A program made the position numbers and the translations under genes. From positions 708,056-772,055 of the forward strand of contig NZ_JACAOS010000016.1 of the NCBI RefSeq assembly GCF_013386165.1: DNA of 64,000 nucleotides, given 5' to 3'. Every line of letters starts with the position of its first letter. Position 1 is the first letter of the stretch. Of this stretch, positions 1 to 9,133 are shown one piece after another. This DNA is from Pseudomonas gingeri. GTDB taxonomy: Bacteria > Pseudomonadota > Gammaproteobacteria > Pseudomonadales > Pseudomonadaceae. The notes under the pieces are model-generated. The model was not told where the DNA came from and made no database searches. It worked only from the letters and a program-made list of their open reading frames with translations.

Positions 1-674
1 TCACTCCAGCGCCGCAACAGGTTGTGATAGACGCTGCTCAGTTGCAGCAGGGCGTGTTCGTCGGCGTTCTCGGCGTTCAGGCGCTGGATCGCCACGTCCA
101 TGTCCAGCAGCAGGGTGCGCTGGCTGTCTTCGCGGACCAGGCTTTCGATCCAGAAGAACGCGGCGATCCGTTCGCCACGGGTGACCGGGTTGATCTTGTG
201 CAGGCTGGTGCCGGGATAGAGCAGCAGATGCCCGGCCGGCAGCTTGACCGGGTGTTCGCCGTAGGTGTCGCGTATGACCAGTTCGCCGCCGTCATAGCTG
301 TCGGGGTCGGCGAGGAACAGGGTGGCGGAAATATCCGTGCGAACTCGTTCGCGGATGCCCTTGATCCCGCGAATGGCATTGTCGACATGCAGGCCGAAGG
401 CTTCGCCGTCGCGATAGCGGTTGAACAGCGGCGGGTAGATTTTCTTCGGCAGGGCGGCGGACATGAACAGCGCGTTGTCCGACAGCCGGGTGAGAATCCG
501 CTCGCCCAGGCGGATGCCCACCGGAGAATCTTCCGGCAATTGGCGGTTGTGCTTGACCGGCGCCGAGCGCAGGCCGGCGGTGGCCTTGCCGTCGACCCAG
601 GGTTCGGCGAGCAGGGTTTCGCACAGGGCCTGGCTCTCTGCGGCGCTGAACAGGTCGCGGATTTCGATCAGCAT
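1..674 (-). CDS. piuC: PKHD-type Fe(II)/2-oxoglutarate hydroxylase PiuC, 3' end cut by window edge
   Basis: Translating the minus strand from the ATG at 674 gives about 224 residues ending ...LLRRWS, so only the last codon or so and the stop lie outside the window. The 2OG-Fe(II) dioxygenase core is visible: HVD with His96 and Asp98, distal His159 in LHKINP, and the following RGER arginine expected to bind 2-oxoglutarate. The family (PiuC/YbiX) sits beside catecholate siderophore receptors, as YbiX does next to Fiu in E. coli; its substrate is not firmly known. It starts 30 bases after the piuA stop, so the two are probably co-transcribed and iron-repressed. Confidence 0.9.
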   Translation of the reverse strand, partial: MLIEIRDLFSAAESQALCETLLAEPWVDGKATAGLRSAPVKHNRQLPEDSPVGIRLGERILTRLSDNALFMSAALPKKIYPPLFNRYRDGEAFGLHVDNAIRGIKGIRERVRTDISATLFLADPDSYDGGELVIRDTYGEHPVKLPAGHLLLYPGTSLHKINPVTRGERIAAFFWIESLVREDSQRTLLLDMDVAIQRLNAENADEHALLQLSSVYHNLLRRWS

Positions 675-704
675 CCAGGGTCCACTCGCCGCTCGCCAAG
701 GGAC

Positions 705-3086
705 TCAGAACGCATAATCGATACTCGTCGTCAGCGTTCGCCCCGCCCCCGGGATGCCGTACAGCTGGAAGCCATCCAGCGACGCCCCGATCTGGCTGAA
801 GTAGAAGGTATTGAAGACGTTGTTGAGGTTCAGGTTGACCCGGGTCTGCTTGTTGATCTGGTACTGCGCCGCCAGGTTGTGCACCCAGTAGCCCGGAGCC
901 TTTTCGTTGTCCTTGACGTAGATCGCGTTGACCCCGGACGGACCGTTGGCATAACTGCTGTTGTTGTTCTGGCCGCCGACATATTCGTTGTCGCTGTAGC
1001 GCCGCCGGCCGACATAGTTGACGCCATAACTCAGGCTCAGCTCATCGGTCACGGCATAGGTGGTCCACAGGTTGGCGGTCAGGTCCGGAACGTTCTTGGC
1101 CTCGGCACCCTTGTTCGCGCCTTTGGTCTGCACGCTCTTGAGTGCGGAGAAACCGCTGTAGACCGTCCAGCGCGGGGTGATGTTGCCTTGCACGCCCAGC
1201 TCGACACCATCGACCCGCTTGGCCGGCAGCGCGCGCACCGGGGCAGTGTCGTCATCCTGATACTCCCAGGAGTTTTCCAGTTCGGTGCGGAAGATCGCCG
1301 CCGTAAGGTTGACCTGGTCGTGGAGCAGGTCCCACTTGGTGCCGACCTCGTAGGTCTTGGACTTGGCCGGGGTGTAGCTGCTGGTGCTGGCCGCGCCGTA
1401 GATCTGGTTATTGGTCGAGGCACCCACCGCCGACGGCTGCGCCGCCTCGCTATAGGAGGCGTAGATGCTGCCGTTGGGCAATGGCTTGTAGACCACCCCG
1501 GCACGTCCGCTCAGCGCGCCGTCGTCACTCTCGATGGTGGCCTGGCCGCGCTGGCTGGTCTGGGCCTTCCAGTTGTCGTAGCGCAGGGAACCGAGCACCT
1601 GCCATTGATCGTTGAGGGTCACGGTGTCGCCGAAGTAGACCCCGGCGTTGTCGATCATCGAGTAGGGGTCGCCGGCGCCCTTGGTGACCCAGGTACTGGC
1701 GAAGTCATGCTGCGGATCGGCGATGTCGAACAGCATGTTGCCGGTCGGTACTTCGGCGTTGCGGGCCAGCCCGCCATAGGTCTCGTGGTACAGCTCGATG
1801 CCACTGACGACGGAGTGGGACAGGCTCCCGGTGTTGAAGCCGAAACTGAGGTCGGTCTGGTTGTCGAGAATGGTGTAGCGCTTCGACTGGCCGAAGTCAT
1901 CGCCACGGAGGATGCCGTAGGCGGTACTGCTGTTGTCGCTGTAACCGGGGTAGGCATTGATCGTCGAGCCCGGCACCTGGCTCAGCGGCCCGACACCGGT
2001 GTAGCCCAGCGTTGCGCAGCGGGTGCCGGTGCAGATTTTCTGGCCGTTGGCATTGGCGGCGAAAAAGCGTGCCGGCGACAGCACCGCGAAGTTGTCCGTG
2101 CGCTCCCAGCGGATTTGGTTCTTGAGCTTGGCGTCGTTGTCGAAGTCATGCTCCAGGCGCGCCGTGAAGGACATGGTTTCGGTCTGCTGGGTATAGAGAC
2201 TCGAATCGCCATACCAGTTGGAGCGGTTCACCCCCGGCATGGTGTCGCGGTTGGTGCCGCGCTGGATCGGCAGGCCGCCGTCCGGGGTGTTGTCGTCTTT
2301 CTGGTAGAACAGGTCGACGAACACCCGCGTCGAAGTATCGAGGCCCATGCCCAGGGACGTGGCGATGCCCCAACGGTCATAGTCGACGTCGTCGCGATCG
2401 GCCACCTGGTTGTAGTGGCGCATCAGGTTGATACGCAGGGCGGTGTTGTCGTTCAACTCGTGGTTGAGGTCGGCGGTCAGGCGCCGGTAATTGTCAGTGC
2501 CGACCCCGGCGGAGAGTTTGTTGGCATCGCCCAGGTGGGCTTCCTTGCTGACCAGGTTGACGCTGCCGCCCACCGCCGAGACCCCGGACTCGATGGCCCC
2601 GGTGCCCTTGAAGACTTCGGCCTGTTGCAGGTTGAAGGTGTCGGTGCGGGTCGACATGCCGGCATCACGGACACCGTCGACGGTCAGGCTCTGCTCGGAG
2701 GAGAAGCCGCGAATCGAGAACAGGTCGCCCCAGCCCAGGTTGCCCTCGCCGGACATGAAGGTAATGCCCGGCACGTTGCGCAGCACTTCCTGCAAGGTCT
2801 GGGCGTTCTGCTCCTTGAGTACCTGTTGGGGCACGATGGTGATACTTTGCGGAGCATCGAGCAGTGGCGTGGCGACCTTGGCCGAGGACACGCGGTCGAC
2901 CTTGTAGGCTGAGCCATAGTCGCCTTCGACCTTGAGGTCCGGTAGGGTCAGGGTCGCGCCGGCGGTTTCGTTGTCCTGGGCCTGGGCCGGATGCAGGGCG
3001 CCCATGGCCATCAGGCCGAACAGGGGCGCGAGGGTGCGCGGCAGGGTCAGGGAGCAAGGACGAGCGACAGGGGAGGGCGATGGCAT
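705..3086 (-). CDS. piuA: TonB-dependent catecholate-type siderophore receptor (PiuA/Fiu-like)
   Basis: Encodes a 793-residue outer-membrane receptor that should import a ferric siderophore using TonB energy. A signal peptide of about 36 residues ends at HPAQA. A plug domain follows (roughly residues 60-180, with DAPQSITIVPQQVL and the IRGF motif), then a 22-strand barrel ending in the aromatic C-terminus DYAF. There is no N-terminal STN signalling domain, so control is more likely by Fur and the adjacent two-component system than by cell-surface signalling. Pairing with piuC points to the Fiu/PiuA group (monocatechols, and the entry route of catechol-cephalosporins in P. aeruginosa). The exact ligand cannot be read from sequence. 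Confidence 0.88.
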   Translation of the reverse strand: MPSPSPVARPCSLTLPRTLAPLFGLMAMGALHPAQAQDNETAGATLTLPDLKVEGDYGSAYKVDRVSSAKVATPLLDAPQSITIVPQQVLKEQNAQTLQEVLRNVPGITFMSGEGNLGWGDLFSIRGFSSEQSLTVDGVRDAGMSTRTDTFNLQQAEVFKGTGAIESGVSAVGGSVNLVSKEAHLGDANKLSAGVGTDNYRRLTADLNHELNDNTALRINLMRHYNQVADRDDVDYDRWGIATSLGMGLDTSTRVFVDLFYQKDDNTPDGGLPIQRGTNRDTMPGVNRSNWYGDSSLYTQQTETMSFTARLEHDFDNDAKLKNQIRWERTDNFAVLSPARFFAANANGQKICTGTRCATLGYTGVGPLSQVPGSTINAYPGYSDNSSTAYGILRGDDFGQSKRYTILDNQTDLSFGFNTGSLSHSVVSGIELYHETYGGLARNAEVPTGNMLFDIADPQHDFASTWVTKGAGDPYSMIDNAGVYFGDTVTLNDQWQVLGSLRYDNWKAQTSQRGQATIESDDGALSGRAGVVYKPLPNGSIYASYSEAAQPSAVGASTNNQIYGAASTSSYTPAKSKTYEVGTKWDLLHDQVNLTAAIFRTELENSWEYQDDDTAPVRALPAKRVDGVELGVQGNITPRWTVYSGFSALKSVQTKGANKGAEAKNVPDLTANLWTTYAVTDELSLSYGVNYVGRRRYSDNEYVGGQNNNSSYANGPSGVNAIYVKDNEKAPGYWVHNLAAQYQINKQTRVNLNLNNVFNTFYFSQIGASLDGFQLYGIPGAGRTLTTSIDYAF

Positions 3087-3104
3087 TCGGTAGGGCCTAT
3101 GCTA

Positions 3105-3123
3105 AATTACAATCAATCTTATT
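3105..3123. promoter_or_regulatory. Weak Fur-box-like sequence upstream of piuA
   Basis: An A/T-rich 19-mer about 20 bases upstream of the piuA start matches the Fur consensus GATAATGATAATCATTATC at about 10 of 19 positions by eye. It is the best candidate in the 197-base gap between piuA and the divergent regulator. The match is weak, so treat it as a suggestion. Confidence 0.25.
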
Positions 3124-3283
3124 TCGATTCCCTCAGTCTAAAGAGCCTGTCGCCCGTGGCGGGGGTCGCTTTGTATCGGAACCGCATACAAGCGCTGTTC
3201 AAAATATTCCATTACATTTCCCTGTAACGTGCCGTGTGCTTTCGGCTATCTCCTAGATTTTTTTCGGACGCTGACTTTCTGCC

Positions 3284-3994
3284 ATGCCCAAGCCTGATCA
3301 CCTGCTGATCGTCGACGACGATCCGGAAATCCGTCAGTTGCTCTCCGAGTATCTGACGAATGCCGGCTACCAGACGTCCACCGCCTGCGATGGCAAGGAA
3401 ATGCGCCGTCGCCTTGAACTGAATGTGATCGACCTGATCGTGCTCGACCTGATGTTGCCGGGTGAGGATGGCCTGAGCCTGTGCCGTGAGCTGCGGGTCA
3501 CCTCGAACACCCCGGTGATCATGCTCACCGCCCGGGGGACGCTGGTGGACCGCATCCTCGGCCTGGAGTTGGGGGCTGACGATTACCTGCCCAAACCCTT
3601 CGACCCGCGCGAGCTGCTGGTGCGGATCAAGGTGGTGTTGCGCCGGGCCCAGAGCTTTCCCGAGCGGGCGCGGATCGACGAAGTGCCGACTTTGCGTTTC
3701 GACGGTTGGCAACTGGATACCCGGGCGCGCCAGGTGCTGTCGCCGGCGGGGCTGGTGATCAGCCTGGGCAACACCGATTACCGGGTGCTGCGCCTGTTGT
3801 TACAGCACCCGAACCGGCCCTTGAGCCGGGACTTCCTGCTCAACCATGTGTTCGAGAAGGACAGCACGCCGTTCGACCGCTCGATCGACGTCTGTATCAG
3901 TCGCCTGCGCCAGCAACTGGAGCCGGGCCTGATCAAGACCGTGCGCAACGAGGGTTATATGCTGACCGCCGCCGTCGTGGACCTGCCGGAGTGA
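3284..3994 (+). CDS. OmpR-family response regulator next to piuA
   Basis: 236 residues. The receiver domain carries the acidic triplet at 11-13 (VDDDP), phospho-acceptor Asp55 in VLDLMLPG and Lys104 in LPKPF. A winged-helix DNA-binding domain follows (about 140-230, ending KTVRNEGYMLTAA). It is divergent from the piuA receptor and overlaps its kinase by 4 bases (GTGA). It resembles PirR, which with PirS controls the PirA receptor in P. aeruginosa; here the partner receptor would be piuA. The regulatory link is inferred from position only. Confidence 0.9.
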   Translation: MPKPDHLLIVDDDPEIRQLLSEYLTNAGYQTSTACDGKEMRRRLELNVIDLIVLDLMLPGEDGLSLCRELRVTSNTPVIMLTARGTLVDRILGLELGADDYLPKPFDPRELLVRIKVVLRRAQSFPERARIDEVPTLRFDGWQLDTRARQVLSPAGLVISLGNTDYRVLRLLLQHPNRPLSRDFLLNHVFEKDSTPFDRSIDVCISRLRQQLEPGLIKTVRNEGYMLTAAVVDLPE

Positions 3995-5379
3995 AGTTGT
4001 TGCCGCGTTCGCTGTTCGGGCGTGTGGTGATCATCCTGGTGGCCGGCATGCTGGCGGCCCAGGTCCTGACCAGCAGCATCTGGTATGACGTGCGGCACAG
4101 CCAGGTGCTGGAGATCCCGACCCGGCTGATTGCCACGCGGCTGGCGGATATCGTGCGCCTGTCCCATGCAGATGCGCGTCAGGCCGACGGGCTGATCGCG
4201 TTGCTCGACACCCCGGGTTTCCATCTGACCCTGAGCGACCAGGCCAGTGCCCAGGCCGATACCCTGGACGATTCGGACCGGGGCACCGAGCGGCTGCTCA
4301 ACAAGGTGTTGTCGGAGAAAACCGGGTATGCCGAGACCTTGCGCCTGCTGCAACTGTCCGTGGTCGACGATCAGGAGCAGGACGTCGGCTGGCTGGCCTT
4401 GTTCGGCAGCCGTCCGGCCATCGGCCACTTTCTGATCGACCTGCGCCTGCCCGACGGTCGCTGGCTACAGGTTGACGCCCGCGAGGAACAGGGCTGGACC
4501 AGCAATGCGCCGCTGGATGTGTTGTTTGACTATGTGATGCGTATTTACCTGCTGCGTATCGCGGTGCTGGTGATTATCGCCTTGCTCGCCGTGCGCCTGG
4601 CGATCCGTCCGTTGAACGCCCTGGCCAAGGCGGCCGAAGCCCTGGGCCGGGATATCCGCCGGGAACCCTTGTCGCTGGATGGCCCCACCGAAGTGCGGCG
4701 GGCGGCCCAGGCGTTCAATGTCATGCAACAGCGCCTGATCGCCAGCATTGCCGAGCGTACCCGCTTCCTCGCGGCGATTTCCCATGACTTGCGTTCGCCC
4801 ATCACCCGCTTGCGACTGCGTACTGAATTGCTGGACGACACGCCGATCAAGGAGCGTTTTCGCCGGGACCTGGAGGACATGGAACACATGGTCTCCAGTA
4901 CCCTGGATTTCGTCAGCAGCGGCGAGGTCAGCGAAGCCCGGCAGAGCATCGACATCAACGCCTTGCTGAGCAGCCTGCAAGCCGATTTGCAGGATATCGG
5001 CGAGTCGGTGGCGGTCGAGGGGCGAGCGTCACGGCCATTGCCAGGGTATGCCCGCAGCCTCAAGCGCTGTGTGCAGAATGTGCTGGAAAACGCCGTGCGT
5101 TATGGCTGCGAGGTGGTGATCCGGGTCGATGACCAGCCGCAGCAGTTGCGCATCCTGATCAGCGATCGCGGACCGGGAATCCCCCAGGCATTGCTGGATC
5201 AAGTGGTGGAGCCGTTCTACCGGGTGGAGTCGTCACGCAATGCCGGGACCGGTGGTTACGGCTTGGGCCTGAGCATCGCCCAGACCATTGCCGCAGCCCA
5301 TGACGGCAGCCTGATCTTGCGCAACCGTGAAGGCGGCGGTTTGGAAGTGACGTTGGCGTTCGAGCGCCAGCAGGATTAA
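3991..5379 (+). CDS. Sensor histidine kinase partner of the piuA-linked regulator
   Basis: Starts at a GTG that overlaps the response-regulator stop, giving 462 residues (MKLLPRSLFGRVV...). There are two membrane segments (about 10-30 and 185-205) around a periplasmic sensor of some 150 residues, then HAMP (about 205-255), the H-box with phospho-acceptor His265 in AAISHDLRSP, the N-box NVLENAVRYG, and the glycine boxes DRGPGIP and GYGLGLSIA. The periplasmic domain shows no ligand motif I recognise. It is convergent with the DUF1513 gene, whose stop is only 8 bases away, and I see no terminator hairpin between them. Confidence 0.9.
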   Translation: MKLLPRSLFGRVVIILVAGMLAAQVLTSSIWYDVRHSQVLEIPTRLIATRLADIVRLSHADARQADGLIALLDTPGFHLTLSDQASAQADTLDDSDRGTERLLNKVLSEKTGYAETLRLLQLSVVDDQEQDVGWLALFGSRPAIGHFLIDLRLPDGRWLQVDAREEQGWTSNAPLDVLFDYVMRIYLLRIAVLVIIALLAVRLAIRPLNALAKAAEALGRDIRREPLSLDGPTEVRRAAQAFNVMQQRLIASIAERTRFLAAISHDLRSPITRLRLRTELLDDTPIKERFRRDLEDMEHMVSSTLDFVSSGEVSEARQSIDINALLSSLQADLQDIGESVAVEGRASRPLPGYARSLKRCVQNVLENAVRYGCEVVIRVDDQPQQLRILISDRGPGIPQALLDQVVEPFYRVESSRNAGTGGYGLGLSIAQTIAAAHDGSLILRNREGGGLEVTLAFERQQD

Positions 5380-5387
5380 GTTCGTGT

Positions 5388-6485
5388 TCAGACCAGGTGC
5401 AGATGGTTGTCCCACAGCCCCGCCGGCAGTTCCAGCGGCTGGGCTGCCAGTTCCTTCTGGCGACAGTCATAGAAGCGGCAGCGACCCTGGCCGGAGGTGA
5501 CGACGAAGCCGTCAGCCACCGCACCGACACCCGCGCAGTCCGGTAAGGGCGCATCCAGGCGCACGGCGCCGCTGTCCAGGTCCCAGATAAAAAAGCGATT
5601 GCCCCGTGGCGCGGTCAACGCCACCAGGCGCAGTTCGCTATGCACCGCGACGCTGGCGGTGTAATGCCCCATGGCCTGCAACTGCTGCTCGGCCACCGGA
5701 AAGGCGACAAAGGGCTGGCCGGGACGTTTGATCGCCAGCAACTCGGAAGACTCGTGGGACGGCCCCATGAACTGCTGACCGGCGACGATGGTGCCGTCGC
5801 TGGCCACGCCCAGGTGGCGCACGCTGTTCATCTGCTGGGGCAGGGTTTCCTTGCTCAGCAGGGTGCCGTCGCGCTGCATCAGCACCAGGCTCGGTTCCAT
5901 CGCCTCGAGGTTCATTTCCACCCGGCTTTCGGCTTCGGTGCGAATGCCGCCGTTGGCGACGATCAGGGTCTCGCCGTCGGGCATCCAGGACACCTGGTGC
6001 GGGCCGATGCCATGGGTGGAAAGCTCTGCGCGATGGACCAGCCGCTCACCTTCGAAACGGTACACTCCGAGCAGGCCACGGCCCGGATCGCTGGTGTCGT
6101 TCTCGGTGGCGTACAGCCAGTCGCCGCTCTTGTGGATCACCGCATGGCCATAAAAGTGCCGGTTCGGCTGCGAGGCGAGGGTTTGCAACAGACGGCCGTC
6201 ACGCAGGTCGATCAGGTAACTCTCGGTGCCGGGGCGCCGCGCCACGAACAGCGCCAGGGGCTGGGTCGGATGGTTGATGATGTCGTGGCAACGCTGGCCG
6301 ACCTGGGTGGCGAAGACCTGCTTGCCGTCCAGCCGATAACCCACGGCATAGTGGCGGCCATCGCTGTCGTCACGGGCGGAAAGCAGCAGCGGGCTTTTGC
6401 CTTTTTGCCGGAACAGGCTCCAGCCGCCCAGCGTCAATGCGCTGAGCAGCAGGCTGCCGAGGGTCAGGGCCTGGCGTCGCAACAT
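5388..6485 (-). CDS. DUF1513 periplasmic beta-propeller-like protein of the imelysin operon
   Basis: 365 residues, beginning MLRRQALTLGSLLLSA, a twin-arginine-like or membrane-anchor signal. The rest reads as repeated blades (HDIINHP, HFYGHAVIHKSGDWLYATEND, GPHQVSWMPDGETLIVANGG), consistent with the DUF1513 family. It is last in a four-gene minus-strand operon, 2 bases after the second imelysin gene. DUF1513 genes travel with imelysin and di-heme proteins in many proteobacteria and an iron-uptake role is suspected. No catalytic residues can be assigned. Confidence 0.85.
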   Translation of the reverse strand: MLRRQALTLGSLLLSALTLGGWSLFRQKGKSPLLLSARDDSDGRHYAVGYRLDGKQVFATQVGQRCHDIINHPTQPLALFVARRPGTESYLIDLRDGRLLQTLASQPNRHFYGHAVIHKSGDWLYATENDTSDPGRGLLGVYRFEGERLVHRAELSTHGIGPHQVSWMPDGETLIVANGGIRTEAESRVEMNLEAMEPSLVLMQRDGTLLSKETLPQQMNSVRHLGVASDGTIVAGQQFMGPSHESSELLAIKRPGQPFVAFPVAEQQLQAMGHYTASVAVHSELRLVALTAPRGNRFFIWDLDSGAVRLDAPLPDCAGVGAVADGFVVTSGQGRCRFYDCRQKELAAQPLELPAGLWDNHLHLV

Positions 6486-6487
6486 TA

Positions 6488-7552
6488 TCAGTCCCCGTCG
6501 TTGGCGTTGAAGCCCAGTTGGATGCCCAGCGCCTTGGCCAGTTCACCTTCGTGCAGGCGGTGGACGACGTTGAGGCTGTCGTAGAGGTCGTTGAGCTGCT
6601 GGCGACCGGCATCGTCACCGAGCAGGTCGGTCAGGGAGCGCTGGGTACTGTCGAACAGCTTCAGGGAGGCGGCGTAGGCGGCGTCGATCTTGTCGGCCAA
6701 CGGCTTCTGCCCCGTCGGCAGCAGGTTGCGCAGGCCCTTGTTGTCGACCCCGACCCAGACGGTCTGGGCGGCGGCCAGGCTGGCGCGCAGGCCTTGCAAC
6801 GACGACTGGCTGCGCCAGGCATCGGCCTGGAATGGCTGCGGGATGCCCTTGGTCTGGCGGCCCATGGGCGTGCCGAGCTTTTTCTTCAGGGTGTCGAGGG
6901 CGGTGACCTGGACCCGAAGCAGATCGGCGATGGCTTCGTGGGAATCGGCGTAGCGCTGGTTGGGGAACTTGCTCATCTGCGCGAGCATGCCGTCGCTGGT
7001 TTCCCAGCGGGCGAAGATCTCTTCGGCGAGGGCTTGCTGACGCTTGCCGATGGCGGTCAGCAATGGGCAATAGCGGGCTTTCTGCACGCTGTCGGCCATA
7101 TCGATCTTGCTGTCGTAGAGGATGTATTCATAGGCCGAAAGCCCCTGGACCACGACGCTGGATTTGGCCAGGGCGGCGGCGTCGATCTGCGGCTGGGCGC
7201 TGACCAGTTGTTCGACCTGACGGCCCACCAGGTTTTTCTTGTCCGGCCAGAACTGCACCTGCCAGGAGCGATTGCCTTCGGCCAATGGCCCGATCAGCAG
7301 CGGCTGCAATTCAGCCCAGGCCTTCTGCGCGTGGAGGAAGTCGGCACGGGCGGTTGCAAGGCTTGCCTTGCCTTCGCAGAAGGCCAGGGCGCTGATCGCC
7401 AACTGGCGGTCGGCGTCGACCCAGCGGCTGTAGGTCGGCAGGATCACCTGCTTGGCGATTGCGGCCGAGGTCAGCGCTTGCGGGTCCTGGGGCGAGCAGG
7501 CACCCAGGGCGAGGGCGGCCAGGCTGGTGAACAACAGTTTGGGGCGGAACAT
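6488..7552 (-). CDS. Imelysin-family lipoprotein with degenerate GxHxxE motif
   Basis: 354 residues with a lipoprotein signal (lipobox LGAC, Cys19), so probably tethered in the periplasm. Imelysin-like proteins are helical and bear a GxHxxE motif thought to bind metal. The corresponding place here reads GLSAYEYILYDS, with Ser where His is expected, so metal binding may be altered. It follows the di-heme gene after 26 bases and precedes DUF1513 by 2 bases. It is the second imelysin of the operon and is shorter and more divergent than the first. Confidence 0.85.
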   Translation of the reverse strand: MFRPKLLFTSLAALALGACSPQDPQALTSAAIAKQVILPTYSRWVDADRQLAISALAFCEGKASLATARADFLHAQKAWAELQPLLIGPLAEGNRSWQVQFWPDKKNLVGRQVEQLVSAQPQIDAAALAKSSVVVQGLSAYEYILYDSKIDMADSVQKARYCPLLTAIGKRQQALAEEIFARWETSDGMLAQMSKFPNQRYADSHEAIADLLRVQVTALDTLKKKLGTPMGRQTKGIPQPFQADAWRSQSSLQGLRASLAAAQTVWVGVDNKGLRNLLPTGQKPLADKIDAAYAASLKLFDSTQRSLTDLLGDDAGRQQLNDLYDSLNVVHRLHEGELAKALGIQLGFNANDGD

Positions 7553-7578
7553 GTCCGGGTCCTCTATTGAGAGAAATC

Positions 7579-9015
7579 TTATAAAGAATTCAGGAAAGCG
7601 AGCAGCGCGGTGCGTTGTTCGGCATTGAAAGACAGCACCTGTTGCTGCGCCGGCAGGGCTTCACCGCCATGCCAGAGCACGGCTTCGAGCAGGTTGCGGG
7701 CGCGGCCGTCATGCAGGAACTGGGTATGGCCGCTGACGTTCTGCGTCAGGCCGATGCCCCACAGTGGTGGGGTGCGCCAGTCATTGCCGTCGGCCAGGAA
7801 CTCGCTGCGCTGGTCGGACAGGCCGGGGCCCATGTCATGCAACAGCAGGTCGCTGTAGGGGCGGATCAACTGGTTGGCCAGCTCCGGTTCGGCGGCGTTG
7901 GCCGAGGTGGTGAACTGCGGGGTATGGCAGGCCTGGCAGCCGACCTGGAAGAACAGGTTCTTGCCGGCCAGCACCTGCGCTGCGCCGACGTCGCGCCGGG
8001 CGGGGACCGCGAGGTTGCGGGTGTAGAAGGTCACCAGGCGGAGGATGTTGTCGCTGACTTCCGGCTCGCCGTCCGCACCGCCGCCGTGGGGCGCTTGCAG
8101 GCAGTCGGTCTGGGTCGGGGTGCAGTCGTCGAAGGGGCGCAGGTTGCTGGTCAGGCCCATGTCGCTGGAAAACGCGTGGACGTTCTGTTGATTGATGTTC
8201 GGTTGCCCGGCCTTCCAGCCAAAGCGGCCGAGAACGGTCTTGCGCTGGGCGTCGTCCCAGACCCGGTTCGGTCGTCCGTTGACCCCCAGGCGTTGCTGCT
8301 GCCGGGCGTTGGCGAGGATGGCTTCTTCAGGAATCGCTTCGAGCAGGCCGAGGCCGATCATCGGTGGCGCAACACGCGCGGAAAACAGCGTCTGTGGATG
8401 CATCGGGCCATAGCCCAGGTGGGTGATGCGCAGGGTCGGGCGGCGCAGCTCGACGGCGCTGCCGTCCTTGAAGCGCACCGACACGTTTTCATAGTCGACC
8501 CGCACCTTGCCTTCCGGGGCCACGCCGGGGATGGCCATGTCCTGCAACTGCCCGCCGTAGACCGGTTCCGGCACCACGCCCTGGCGTTCGATCAGTTTGG
8601 CGTACATCGGGCTGTTGGGAATCGACAGGCGTACCAGCATCGACACCGCGTTATCCGCACCCGGCGCCGGTGGATGGCCGCGGCCGTCCTTGATATGGCA
8701 GTTCTGGCAGGCGTTGGTGTTGAACAGCGGCCCGAGGCCGTCGCGGGCGGTGGTGGTGGACGGTGCGATGACCCAGGGGCTGCGGAAGAAACTGTTGCCG
8801 ACGCTGAAGTCCAGGCGCCGCTCCAATGAAAGGTTGGCCGAGGGCTGGGAGAAGGCGTTGCGGTCGCTTTTGCCCACCGTGGTGCTACCGCCGGATCGAG
8901 CTTCGCCGGGTTCGGGCTTGGTAAAGCGCGGGGCGTCGTCGCAGGCGGCCAGGCCAAGGGCCAGGAACAGCGTCGACAGGCGAAGAAGCAGCGAGGGCAT
9001 CGGCGTCCAGGGCAT
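7579..9015 (-). CDS. Di-heme c-type oxidoreductase-like lipoprotein (DUF1111 / thiol oxidoreductase family)
   Basis: 478 residues with a lipobox (LAAC) after a short hydrophobic signal. Two heme c attachment sites are clear, CQNCH in the N-terminal part and CQACH in the C-terminal part, matching the DUF1111 di-heme family related to MauG/cytochrome c peroxidases. An in-frame ATG at 9000 would give a tighter signal peptide; neither start has a strong ribosome site. Lying between two imelysin genes, it may change the oxidation state of iron (or another metal) handed to them. That role is inference. Confidence 0.85.
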   Translation of the reverse strand: MPWTPMPSLLLRLSTLFLALGLAACDDAPRFTKPEPGEARSGGSTTVGKSDRNAFSQPSANLSLERRLDFSVGNSFFRSPWVIAPSTTTARDGLGPLFNTNACQNCHIKDGRGHPPAPGADNAVSMLVRLSIPNSPMYAKLIERQGVVPEPVYGGQLQDMAIPGVAPEGKVRVDYENVSVRFKDGSAVELRRPTLRITHLGYGPMHPQTLFSARVAPPMIGLGLLEAIPEEAILANARQQQRLGVNGRPNRVWDDAQRKTVLGRFGWKAGQPNINQQNVHAFSSDMGLTSNLRPFDDCTPTQTDCLQAPHGGGADGEPEVSDNILRLVTFYTRNLAVPARRDVGAAQVLAGKNLFFQVGCQACHTPQFTTSANAAEPELANQLIRPYSDLLLHDMGPGLSDQRSEFLADGNDWRTPPLWGIGLTQNVSGHTQFLHDGRARNLLEAVLWHGGEALPAQQQVLSFNAEQRTALLAFLNSL

Positions 9016-9097
9016 GAGTAAAGACCGGGCGCGATTTTATCAGTCCCGATACATTTGAATAAGAGGGATTAGCATTTGCGTGATTCGTGGCACGGTC

Positions 9098-9129
9098 TTG
9101 TGGCGAGCGGGTTTGCCCGCTCGCCACAA
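9098..9129. repeat. REP-type palindrome between icmP-like gene and di-heme gene
   Basis: A perfect 14-base inverted repeat (TTGTGGCGAGCGGG and its complement) with a 4-base loop, ending 4 bases before the imelysin stop codon. The same core recurs at 54832-54967. Sited inside an operon, it could form a stable hairpin that protects the upstream mRNA or lowers expression of the next genes. Confidence 0.85.
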
Positions 9130-9133
9130 CCGA

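Noticed and set aside
24..2912. Long plus-strand frame opposite piuA
   Set aside because: Same antisense compositional artefact; the minus strand holds an obvious TonB receptor and piuC.
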